Assembly: GCA_907164885.2 (NCBI GenBank)
Contig: OU015493.1
Coordinates: 49,639,390 to 49,703,389, forward strand
DNA from: Dolomedes plantarius
Taxonomy: Eukaryota; Arthropoda; Arachnida; Araneae; Dolomedidae
Direction: 5' to 3'
DNA length: 64,000 nucleotides
Positions 43,085 through 54,249 of this stretch are shown piece after piece; the stretch's first letter is position 1; each line of letters starts with the position of its first letter. The translations under genes were made by a program, and so were the position numbers. The notes beneath the pieces were generated by a model. It saw nothing but the letters and a program-made list of their open reading frames with translations. It searched no databases and was not told the origin of the DNA.

Positions 43085-43345
43085 AACGGAGTCAAATTAA
43101 ATATTCTGTTTCCTTAGTTAAAAATAAATTGCATCCATAGTTATTGAAAATCCTCGAGTGACTAAGTACATAAGCAAGCATTGTCAGTCAAATGTAACAA
43201 GTTTGTTTCAATAAATAAGTGGAACATATCAAACTTGTTCTCAGGGGTTTTCCTCACTGTGATTGAAGGACCCTAAAAAATTCTCATACCGTTCGAACAC
43301 TCAGCTTCTTTGATAAAAAGGTTATTAACCAATATATTAACAATT
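43085..43345 (+). repeat. direct repeat R, right copy with tandem extension
   Basis: Partner of 41045-41250. In addition aaacaataaa..aaa, aaattaaatattctgttt and aaaaat.aattccatcc-like phrases occur both before (43070-43140) and after (43345-43410) the core, implying an old tandem unit of roughly 270 bp. Confidence 0.75.
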
Positions 43346-43410
43346 TACAAACAATAAAAAAGTACCAAATAAAATATTGTGTTTTCTAAGATAAAAATCA
43401 ATTCCATCCT

Positions 43411-44540
43411 TGCTTATGTCAGGTAAGCAGCATTTAAAGAAAAACATCAAAGGTATTCGGATCACTGAATATTGAATTCTGTTTTCAGATATTTTGTAAC
43501 GTTTCCTATCCATTATTTGGATTTTATAAGATGATCATTTCATACTAAAATCAGTGTAAGTAAAAAAATACTTAAATTATTTTAAATATTATTTTCCGAA
43601 TTACAAATTTCAAGATTAAAAGCATGTTTTGTTTCCGATGTTTTGCGGAATCAATAAATCTACTTCCACATTTCTTTTCCCTGTTGTTCATAGAAAAAGT
43701 TCCATCATAATTTGTCATTATAATTTTAGAAAAATTGTTTATGAAAATTTCTAATCACACTAAAAGTAAAAAAAAACCAGAATTTAGATCGTTAACCAAA
43801 ATTCCTGCGGGCACTAACATGAAAAAAGAATAGAGAAGCTCTGTAGAAAATATCGAAGAAATGGCAAAATGCATATTTTATGTACCCGTGGGAAAGGCCA
43901 CAATTGTAAATATAAACACCTCCAGCAGACTGTGGACTATGTTTTTCAGTTCATATGGGCTTCTCACTAAGCACTGGTATTAAGTGCTCTTTAGAAGAAT
44001 GTATTCTAAATGCAGAATTTCTATAAATGTATACTGGTGACTATCAAAGTTCAGTCATCCATACCACATCAGAAATAACCATTGTCTATCACGAACTGCA
44101 GTGTGATATTAGTAGTGATTCAAGATGGCAGAATACACTGTAAACTCCTCGTAAGAGGGTTTGCGACTGAAAATATGTAGCAAACGTACATGTATAAAAC
44201 ACATGTAGTACTATTATGTAGCACAAATCTTAAGGAATATCCCTATTTTTAAAGGCTACAACTTGAAAATTAAACGAAACAACTTGTGAATATTTTCATA
44301 CCCTAATATATTTAGTTGAAAGCTGGTGCATGTTCAAATTTTGGAATAGCAACGTCAAAGGTGGTGGGATGACGAATAAACAATAAAGGCTGAAGTTATA
44401 GAAATATCTCTAAATTTCCAAATGGTGACTACGATCATAAATAACGTTCAGTATATAACGTTCATAAATAACGTTCCTATTGAGAAACTCTTAAGAAGCT
44501 GTACCCAGCAATTCAGAATTGACGGCGTGGGTTAGAGTCT
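43411..44540. other. intergenic DNA, nothing recognised
   Basis: No supported frames. tataacgttcataaataacg near 44455 is a short internal repeat. Confidence 0.45.
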
Positions 44541-44543
44541 GCT

Positions 44544-44726
44544 GGAGTTTGTCTCTTGCGCGACAATGCGCTGCCGCACACCACAGTTCGTGCACGCGCA
44601 TTGTTTGAACAGCTTGTTTGGGAATTGCTTGAATACCCACCGTGAACTTTGTTTAGTCCCGACTTAGCTCCTAGCGATAACCGTTTCTTTCTCCACGTTG
44701 AAGAGATTTTTGGCCGGTCAGAGTAA
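44544..44726 (+). pseudogene. mariner transposase C-terminal fragment
   Basis: One frame, with one stop, reads GVCLLRDNALPHTTVRARAL, FEQLVWELLEYPP, stop, TLFSPDLAPSDNRFFLHVEE. These match the mariner (Transposase_1) catalytic segment: DN..PHT around the second Asp, the W.....YPP stretch, and SPDLAPSD.. with the third Asp of the DD34D triad. An insertion of a few codons lies before SPDL. The 5' two thirds and the terminal repeats are not visible. An A-rich run follows. Unlike the Tc1 copies this is a true mariner clade member. Confidence 0.8.
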
Positions 44727-44929
44727 ACAGATTGATCAAGAAAAAAAAAAGAAAAAAAGAAAAAAGGATTTTCGTCAACGAAGGAATATGAAAGCTAGTT
44801 TCATGATAAGACAACTGTCTACGTAAATATGGCGAATACGTAGAAAATCAGTGTAATATAACGTTTTAACATTTGACAATAAAAATCTTTCAGAAACTTC
44901 TTCGACATTTTTTTACACCCAGTACACCT

Positions 44930-47280
44930 CGTACACGAATCTTATCCTTTCGAATAGCCTTTTAGGCTGACATAAATACTAAGTAGGCAATTGACAATGG
45001 TTGTTTGACTGAAATATTTTTGTCAGTTCCTTTTGCGAAATATCTATTTCACAGATGGCTATTGCGCTTTATTGCTTCTAAGCTGAAAAAAAAATGTGAC
45101 ATCGATTGTTTTTCCAGTTCCAGCATTGTTTCATAATTTATTACGCTTCAAAAAGGACGAACATGTAAAGTTTGGAATTTATTAGAAAACACACTGGTGG
45201 TAAATAATGAAATTTAGATTTTCTTTTCGAGATAAATCAGTTTAATAGGCAATAAGTTTGGTGAAGGATATCTTGAAATATTTCCCGTCAGGAAATACAT
45301 TCATATCCCCTTTTTATTTATTTTACCGTCAGATTCTATAACAATTTAATATGCAATTGAAAAATTTTCATAACCTGTTTCCAAAACATAGCATCAATAT
45401 AAATCATGTGCGGTCAGTGAAACATTTTTCACTTTTCCGCTTTAAACCCATGTGTGGTTATTAATTTTAATCTATTCTTTGATAGCGGTGAACAACGAAA
45501 GAGAGGACTAATTCATGTGGAAAATCCCTCTAAATCTTGATTCTGTAATCGGTTATCGGTGGAACAGGATCATGGCACATCGTTATTACCCCAATGCAAG
45601 TGTTGAAAGATCTGCCATTTTTTTACTCTCTTGCATTTACCTCACCCGTCAAATGCTGAGCGTTTTCATAAACAAATTTATCTTCCTTCCGCCAAACTTC
45701 ATTCATTTTTCAGCGGCTGCCATATTTCTCGCAACAAACCTATCTAACCAATCTATTGTTCATTCGCTTACCTTTACGGCCTCGATGTTCCCACAATGAA
45801 AATCTGGTTTAAAAACTGGACGCGGATTCCCCGCCAAAAATCTTTGGGAGCAGTGAAAACAAAGCGTCGCCACCTAAAGACAAAAGAGTTTCTTAAAAAT
45901 CAAAAGAAATGTTCCTCGATACTGCATTCTGCGCCATCCATCAGAGGGTGATGCATGATGTCATTACTCATTCTTGACTGCTAATTAATAAAATTAATTG
46001 TCCTTTAAATTTTGATGAGCTTATATTTTGGGGAAGGAAAACTTTTAGGAGATTTTAATGCAGTGCTAATCTTTTCCGCCAAAAAGTAAAACAATTTTTA
46101 ACCGAGAGGCAGTATTTCTGGCCGCTTTGAAAGTTATCTGCAGAGCGAAAGTCTTTGCTTTAAAAAGATTTCTGGGCATAGCTAACTTCGAAGAGTGAAT
46201 GCACGTAATCGCCATTAAAGAATGTCGTCGCATATTTCCTTTATTACATGAGTTCAAAAAGATCATTGGTAAATTGAAAAGGGATCTAACCCAGATTAAG
46301 AACTTTGAACAATTAATTCACGAAAATTGGTCCGATTTTTAACCGCACGTGTGAAGAATATTCAGCGCATTCATTATGGACATCCAGAAATTCTTCTAGG
46401 AAAGATAATGGATTTCCCTCTTAATTAGTCATTTCTTTTATCTAATTAAATGCATAATGGGTCTGGAGTAATTTGATCGATCCTTTCGGAACAGTTATAA
46501 GCACACAAAGACAGCCTAATTTCTGTTGTGCCTTGTATACTTCTTACAAATCTGTATATATTTTTCAAGGAAACTGCATGGCAGGGTTCTATTTTTAAAA
46601 GCCATAAGTTTTACTTTACGAAATTCCTATTATAAAGTAATTACTGACCAAGAATTTAAGATATCTAATGGCATAACTTTCATCGCAACATTGATTTGAA
46701 ATTGTTCATTTAAGTGTCGTACCTCCTATACATAATCATGAATTTTTAACGGGAAAACAATTCAATGTCCCCTTATAAAAGAACTGTTTGCTTAAATTTA
46801 TAAAATTAGAAATGTAGACTAATTAGGAACTAAAGGAATTTGAGATAAATTATGACACAGTTATAAACACCAAAACGAAATGAAACTCTCATTTGTACAG
46901 CATATTTCCAACAAAAATTCTTCAATAACAGTTCAAACCTTATTTCATCTTTCAATAACTACTTTATTTACCCTCAGTAAAATGCAAATCTTGAAGTAAT
47001 TGAAGACACGAAAAATTGGAGGTTACTTATAGCACAGCTTTGAAAAGGCAAAATAAAGAATCTCACTAATGTATTTTTGCATATTTCCTTTCAGATATAT
47101 ATAGGTTTCGAATAAGCTTTAAAGAATGATGCTCCTTTTAATTAGCTATATGTTTCATTTTATAAAATGCATATTGCGAAGTAACTTAAGATTTGTGGTA
47201 TCTGAGACAGCTTGTAACACGGTTTCAAGACACGATTTAAAGGCTGTAAAATCCCCAATGTATTTAGAATGTCTTCTTAA
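44930..47280. other. intergenic DNA, nothing recognised
   Basis: A 94-codon frame at 45515-45799 and several shorter ones have no recognisable motif. No repeats found. Confidence 0.45.
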
Positions 47281-47283
47281 ATC

Positions 47284-47979
47284 TATAAAAATAAAAGAAA
47301 ACTTTTTCGGTCGGTCTTCGGAACAATTCCGGGTAGACCGTTTCCGGTATGGTATCCGTTATCAAATTCGGCCATGTTTGGAAATGTCGAAATCGAGGAT
47401 TTTTTTTTTCATGAAAGTACATAAATGTTACATATTTGTAAAGAGCTTTAAACTCTTATTCTGTTACTTTAATAGTTTTAGAAATATTTCAATTCTAAAT
47501 GCATACTCCACCGATACAAATCGTAACCGCCATGTTTTAAAAGTTAAAATCGATGTATTTATTTTCATGAATATGTATAAATTTTACATATTTAGAAAGA
47601 GCTTTAAAAGCTGATAATTTTTTCTGCGTACACCTAATCTGTTACTTCAATAGTTTTAGAGTTATTTGGATTCAAATGAGGCGTCTCCTGTGAGATCATG
47701 CATCTTGGACGATGTAAACAAACCGTTATTCGTTCACAGCGTGATTCTCACTAAAAAATGAGTCACTTAAAATAAATGTTTCATCGTGTGTCTATTTTTT
47801 AAAATTCTTTTTCTATCTTTCATACTTTTCATTCAAACTGTTTAATCATAAATAGATCATTTGAAGATTTACTGATTTTGGGGGCATTTTTCGGCAACTA
47901 AAAGTGAAAAAAAATTTAAATTTAAGTGAACTGTAATTCGAGTGTCAAGTGATTCGATAGCTGGGCGAAGCCCGGCTAG
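47284..47979 (+). mobile_element. Helitron-like repeat H, copy 2
   Basis: Shares with copy 1 the start gaaaac.tt.tcggtcgg, ggtagaccgtttccggtatg, attcggccatgtttg, catactccaccgatacaaa, ctgtgagatcatgcatcttg and the end cgagtgtcaagtgattcgat. The right terminus agctgggcgaagcccggcta then g forms a perfect-looking GGGC-GAA-GCCC hairpin ending CTAG, followed by T. Two internal ~165-bp subunits resemble each other. Frames within it (for example 47126-47614) are not genes. Confidence 0.7.
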
Positions 47980-49810
47980 TTGTTGAATACGATACTTTTT
48001 AAGAAAATTTCAATTTTAATCCTTTTTTAATAATTTTTTTATTGTACAAATCAAAATAAGAGAATTTAGGATTTAGAGGAATTTGCGATAACTTATGGAT
48101 CGTCTTAAACACAGAAATTAAAATAAATAAATACTCTTTTGCATCATTCCCTTTATTTTTTTCTACCTACAAAGACCTGATTGTACTCCGTACTGAGAAT
48201 TTTGAAATCTGCAAGGTATATGAATGTAGTTAAATGTAACTATATCCACCTTTTCGACCTTTCTTATTGGATAGGTAATGCAACTAAATTCACCCAATTT
48301 TTATTCCAGATGAGAATAGAAAAATTAAATAATACAATTTTTTTACACAACGAAGTACTTTTTTTGACATTTTAAACTTCATGAAAGTATGAAATGCTAA
48401 AACAAAAAGTTGTAAGTAAAACAAAATTGCATGAAAATGTTTTCTCAATAACTAAATACCCTCGATCTAAAAGAGTGGTTTCACGTTTATCTTTATGTGA
48501 AATTCTGTAATTGTAAATGCTATCGAGATAAATTTCATTCCCAATAGTGATATGAATTTTTGTTCTCAATAGAAAAGCTAAATTTTAAACTTCCAATACA
48601 TTTGTATATTGACATATTATCGAATTCAATACAGTAAAACCATGTTTGCACTCTGCAATAAAACTTCTGAATGTACCACAAACATAAACAATTCAGAATT
48701 TTCCAAAGTATCTCTTTTTAAGAATACAGTTGAACATACCCATGAATGACTTTATTGTACCCCTCCTTCTCTTTTTAAGAAACAATTTACTGAACGATAT
48801 TGTTGTACAGATGATGAATGGTATTTTGTAAGTACTTACTGAACGATATTGTTGTAATATCATTTTTGAAGTATTTTTGTGGACGTCAGCAGAATATTTT
48901 TTAATTATTATTCTAATTATGTCTCTTTTCCAAACTCGAAGTTATTTCGGTCCGCCATTGCAAGAGGATCAAAAGCCTGCAATTGGTTTAAATGAAATAA
49001 TAGGCCGATTGTCAAATTTAAAACACTGATGAAAGCGGAGGCTTTACTCTCTCACCCCAAGTACATACTGTTTAGTCGAGATACTGTCACTTTAGTTTGT
49101 TTATCTTCTCATGCTGCATTGTTTCGATTGTATTTAAACAAATTTTCATTATGATTGTATGTGTACTTGCATGTATGGTGCGTTGAGCCCTTACTGCAAA
49201 TTGTCCGTGTCTTTTCATTTTCTTTTGACTTAATGTTTCAGTGGGGATCTCGAGGCCTTGGGAGAGGTTTTTGGTTATACCTGCATCCTATTCAGAAAAT
49301 TCCCCTTGAGGTAACTTCAGATTCGGTTAGGGTCCCTGATGACGAGACCAGTCGGTTACCTCGATTTCTGGTTTAGTTCCGGCACTACTACAGAATCTTG
49401 CCTCTGGTGCGTGGAACCCTGAGTGCCTGATATCTGTCTGTTTCTTGTCTGTATTCTTCTTATAATTATCTAGTTCTGTTGGATTATTTATTTTTAGTTA
49501 TATTTGTCCTTTTTCAATACGAAGATATGAAGCAACTGCGCAATCTTTTATTGAAAAGTTTTATGTTTTCATTGCTAGGGTAGGTTTTAAGTTAACTTGT
49601 TTGGCAGTCTATACTCGCTTTTTTTTTTGTTAGTTTGATTTGTTTATATTTTTTTTTTTACATTTTCCGACTGAATTTACACAGCAATGCTAAATATTCT
49701 GAAACACCATTCAGAACGGTTAAACAAACCGATATTTTACTTTAGTCAGAATGTTTAAGCGATATTTTCTGGTTGGATCGTTGCACTCATCAACCTGCTC
49801 TTCACAAAAG
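47980..49810. other. intergenic DNA, nothing recognised
   Basis: gaacgatattgttgta occurs twice near 48793 and 48840. No supported gene. Confidence 0.45.
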
Positions 49811-49815
49811 TGGTA

Positions 49816-50646
49816 CAGTAGTTCCCCGACATACGCGAACTTGGAGTTACGCGGTACAGTATCTATATATTTAAGTTGCTAAGCCGACATTTTGGACAGT
49901 CCATGAGAGAAAACTACTGCATCATTTGACTTCATTTTGGTTTTAAACGAAAGATTGTAATCTGTAAATTTGTCAAACTTGGTTTTGTAACGGCAATTTC
50001 TATTAATTAGAGATAATTCACTATTAAAAATTGATGTCAGCGTAAGCTCGGCGACATGTTTAAATCTGGCTTTAGAAACTCACTGTTTCTGCGCATGCTC
50101 AGTGACATGTTTTAATGATAAACATATTTATTCCGAGGAGCCTTTTTACATCTCTCTCTGCCATTTTTATTTTTATGATAATTATGGTTATGAAATATAA
50201 GATTAAACCTAATGGAAATTATTTATTTCACTCTGTTTAATTAGCGATAATTTACAATTTAAAAATTTGCTTTTTGCGCATGCTCACTGACAGTTTTAAA
50301 TCTGGCTTTAAATACTCACTAAGCAATAGGTCGCTTAAACAGATTCATTTGTTTCTGCGCATTATTATGATTTTCAACATTTGGCAATGATGTGAGAATA
50401 ATTCGTATATTAGTACATTTATTTCCTATCTAGCCGTCATGTTTTGACGTGTACCAACTAGTTTTTCCTATAAACTGGTGCTTTTTATATGTTCTTTGTT
50501 CCAGTTAGACAAATTTTATATTTATCTGAATGCAAAGTTGTACCCCGATGTCACGGGGAAAATTACCTCGACATTTGAAAACAGATTAAGAAACTTACGC
50601 GTTCTTTAGGAAGTCCCATTTATCAAGTAACTTTGTGGTATTACTA
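49816..50646 (+). mobile_element. Tigger-like MITE with TA target duplication
   Basis: The left end reads cagtagttccccgacatacg then cgaacttggagttacgcg. The reverse-complemented right end reads tagtaataccacaaagttac. TA lies outside both. The left end closely resembles that of the Tigger element at 35634. Inside, gcgcatgctca.tgacatgtt-like and ttaaatctggcttta phrases occur twice about 210 bp apart. No coding content. Confidence 0.75.
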
Positions 50647-50727
50647 TATTAAAATTTCGTAATTTTTTAATATAGCAGTCAATGCAAAATGTCTCAATAG
50701 GAACCATTCTATATTATTGGTTTAGAT

Positions 50728-52503
50728 CAGGCCTGTGCAGCTCGAAATGTGATGAGGACCATACTATTTTATTGAAAGCAACTGTGGGCTGCAAGAAAGT
50801 AGAATAGATTGGAAAGCGAAAAATACTTTATCGAACGAAAAATAAATTACTGATTATTTTAAAAATTAAATAAATGCCAATATTAATTGCTCTTATATTC
50901 CTTTCGTAATATTATAAATGTAAAAATAGTAAAATTCTAAAGGTTCCGCCGACCACAGCGATAAGCTTCTACGGCAAATTTAATTGGGGCCAAGTTGTCC
51001 CCCCAGCAATCCACTCAGACGGGACCCATTGGCTCGGGGGCGAACGACTTACTAGGACACCACAAAGCCGATTTTTTCCCTTTACAATTCGAAATCCTAA
51101 ACAATCTATTTAACCAATTTATAATGGCAACCTCTTTAAGTTCCACACCAGTTCCCTGTTGCTTTCTTTGTTTTTTTTCCTTTACTTATTTATACATACA
51201 TTTCTTATCCATACACTGCAAACTAATTGCGCTTTACAGTTACAATTTATATTATAAAATTGCCATTTTACATTCAAACTGCAGTTTCAATTACAATTAC
51301 GCTTGCGAGAATATTACAATTTACAATTACAGCTTACATTATATACTTACAATTTTATATTTAAAGTGCAATTTCAAATATTCTTACTCTTAATATTGCA
51401 TTTACCATTGCATTAATAACATATTACGATTTACAATTTCAATTTACATTATATGCTACTAAATTTACATTTTTGATGCAATTTCAATTCAATTACAATA
51501 ACATTTGCCACTACATTACGGACACATTGCAATTTTTAATTGCGATTTACATTGTATACTCACAATTTACATGCAAGGTGAAATTTCAATACAATTACAT
51601 TACTCTTACAATTTTACATTTAAGATGCAATTACAAACATAATTACAATTACTATTGCATTAAACAATTACATTACATACAGAACACAATTGTATTACAT
51701 ACTATTAACAAACAGGTTTACTTTTAAACATTTTTTTATAATTATTTCTTCTAAAAGTAATTTAATCATTCTTTTTTATTAATTTCAAGCATTAATTTGC
51801 GCATATGCCTCCAATGCACTTACTATTACATTTTACAATTACAGTACACACATCTTACAATTTACAATTATATTTTATATTATGTACTTGCAATTTTACA
51901 TTTTATCAGCAATTCCAAATACTATTACACTGACAAATAAATTAACCACTATGCTATAAGCATATTGAAATTTATAATTACGATTTACATTATATACTTA
52001 CAATTTAGCATTTAAGGTGTAGTTTCAATACAATAACATTTACTCTTATAATTTTACATTTAAGTGGGCGTTTCAAATACAATTGCACTTGCTAATGCAT
52101 TAAGCAATTACAATGGAAACATAGTACGATTATACACAGGAGAGAAAATAAAATGTACTGTAAAGAAAGTCGAACTAGGCCATGTTCCCCAACATAAAAA
52201 GATGCTGAACCATGAGGTCTCTGATGATCCCTATTAGAAACGCTCTACAATAAAAGTCATGATAGAAGCGATGGGCTGGCCAATTCCTTATGCCCGATGG
52301 TAATTTTTTACGTTCATTATTCCATAACCCCCAATCGGATAGGCAATGTTCAATCGTCTGTTCTTTTCTAAAAATAGTAAAAATAGCATTCCGTATTTTT
52401 TTAGATTTTTTATATTATGCGTCTTCTCAAAAGGCTTCGCGAGCCACAAAGTGGCTGCTGGCGGGTCGCATGTGGCCCGTAAGCTGTATGTTGTGCAGGT
52501 CTG
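50728..52503 (+). mobile_element. hAT-type element with 8-bp target duplication
   Basis: The left end reads caggcctgtgcagctcg. The reverse-complemented right end reads cagacctgcacaacata then cagcttacgggccacatg, a CAG-start, GGCC-rich hAT style. Flanks gtttagat (50720-50727) and gtatatat (52504-52511) agree at 6 of 8 positions. No transposase frame is visible; most of the 1776 bp is filled by the repeat at 51230-52130. The superfamily is inferred from the ends and target length. Confidence 0.6.
51230..52130 (+). repeat. degenerate ~105-113-bp CAATTACA-rich tandem array
   Basis: tttacattatatacttacaa (with variants) recurs near 51330, 51441, 51545, 51869 and 51982, each time followed by acattt then a.gtgcaatttcaaatacaa. 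Between these are ttacaattacgatttacatt-type phrases. Units are highly diverged and indel-rich. Frames of up to 132 codons cross it and are not genes. Confidence 0.7.
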
Positions 52504-52851
52504 GTATATATGTAAAAATATCATATTCTGTGACATTTGTCGTTTTGCTAAGTCGTTTAACTTTTTTATCAGAGAGAGGAACAACTGAACATTATATATT
52601 GTTCGTAATAAAGTTTCTATATCATGCATGATCGTAATTTCCTTCCATCTTTCATCTAATCCATGATTTCCCCAGTGAAAAACACGATATTGTTCACAAA
52701 GATGTTTTATCTAGTTTCGAAGAAATGCTGTCACGCCATTGTTCTTATTGAGCTTTGCTAGTGCATCATTTGATTTAACATTACAATCTTTTAAATATCC
52801 AAGTCATTGTTCTGGCGAAATACATTTATTCGTTCGACCGAAATGATACTG

Positions 52852-53184
52852 TTACACGATTTTAGTTTTATGATACCCAAAACATGGTTTTATACGCAGT
52901 ATAAAACACAAAAATAGCATATTTTCCGAAGAAATATCTCTATTTTCGTCAATAAATTTGATGTAATTTGATGTTTTCAAAGCAAATTCTCTCCCTTCAG
53001 TCATTGTTTTTGCTTTAAGCAGAGAGATAATGCACTCAACAAATCCAAATGTATTGTACTTACTACGCCATCTCTCAGGTAGTATTCTGTATTTGGCCCG
53101 AAACTCGTGAATTTCTTCCATAGTATGCATTAAAGTATTTATTTTGATTGCTAATATGATATTATCAACAAGTATCTGATCCAT
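52852..53184 (-). CDS. unidentified 110-codon frame
   Basis: The frame begins MDQILVDNIILAIKINTLMH and is less skewed in composition than other chance frames here: mixed charged and hydrophobic residues, with WRSKYNTFGFVECIISLL in the middle and CFILRIKPCFGYHKTKIV at the end. I recognise no domain, no signal peptide and no catalytic motif, and see no splice context that convinces me. About 220 bp further along the minus strand a short segment (QLFLSLIKKLNDLAKRQMS) could belong to the same old gene, interrupted by the hAT end. It may equally be chance. Confidence 0.2.
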   Translation of the reverse strand: MDQILVDNIILAIKINTLMHTMEEIHEFRAKYRILPERWRSKYNTFGFVECIISLLKAKTMTEGREFALKTSNYIKFIDENRDISSENMLFLCFILRIKPCFGYHKTKIV

Positions 53185-53904
53185 TCTAGTTGGATTTCAT
53201 ACGGACATCTTCTTCCACTCGTTCTTTAAAATGTTGTGTCCATGACTCTTCTACTTGCGTTATAAATTAGCTGCATCAATAGGATTTATGTGTTTCAGAT
53301 ACCATTTTATACAACCTCATTGTTTATTCAATATTTTAATACATTGATTTCATATTATTTTTAGGTATAACATTGTAGTTAATATTTTACTCAGTCATGC
53401 ATTATAACTCTTCTGTATAATTCAGTTCTAATTGTTTCCAAACAATTTTTCTATAGGAACCTGAACATTAATTCTTATTTATCAGCCCCGTGTTTTACTT
53501 CATGAAATTGAAATATGTGAAGCATATTGCAATAGTGGAATTTGAGTTAACCTGTGCCACACTTTTCAACACACAAAGACTAAAAAATGAACAGTGTATG
53601 CAACATATATCTTATAGTTGACGGTTTTCAAGAAATATTCAAGATACACTTATCTGAACCGTTAGTCATCTATCTTATTCTTAAGATGTGCAATATGAGG
53701 TATATAGGATTTAAAACCTGAGTTATCTGTGGTTTACGAAAGCAGTAAATAACAAAGATAGCAGATAATAGCGATAATATTCCGCATGCTTTTTATTAAA
53801 AAATATTTTGTAACATATCTCCATATATTCAGAAATTATAAAATTTCAGCATCAAAGATAGATACTACTTAAATACTTAGAGGTACAAGTAAATATTGTT
53901 GTTT

Positions 53905-54243
53905 TCTTTATGATCTCTGGCCGGAGTATTCCAGATCAGCTCCATATAGCCTTCCGGGGTGAGAAGTGTGGCTCCGGTTTACAATGACACGACAAGGGTC
54001 GGAGCCCGATATAGCCAGGAGCCACCGAGCAGATGGTTTTGGCCGAGTATCCCGAGTGGAGACATATTGGGGGATCATACCATCTCCCACTCTCTCTGAC
54101 CTAATAGAAGGACTTTACGGTGTATGGATTTAACGTGCTCATATCCGAACTAGACACGATGGTATTTAATGACGTTTGTCGGTATTCGAAACGAACAATT
54201 CAGTTCCAGGCGCACCGCGATATCACTAGGCTACCTCGGAACC
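53905..54243 (-). mobile_element. tRNA-derived SINE, family S2 copy 2
   Basis: Read on the minus strand: ccgaggtagcctagtgatat (A box), gcggtgcgcctggaactgaa, then ttcgtttcgaataccgac (B box), a body shared with 39887-40236, and an a-rich end aaagaaaacaaca. It is G+C-rich against very A+T-rich flanks. The plus-strand-complement frame at 53908-54090 is an artefact. Confidence 0.82.
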
Positions 54244-54249
54244 ATAAGT

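Noticed and set aside
47126..47614. 162-codon plus-strand frame
   Set aside because: More than half lies in repeat H, and the paralogous repeat at 42 kb does not preserve the frame.
51001..51727. Frames of 84-132 codons
   Set aside because: They lie in the CAATTACA-type degenerate array and show no conserved frame between units.
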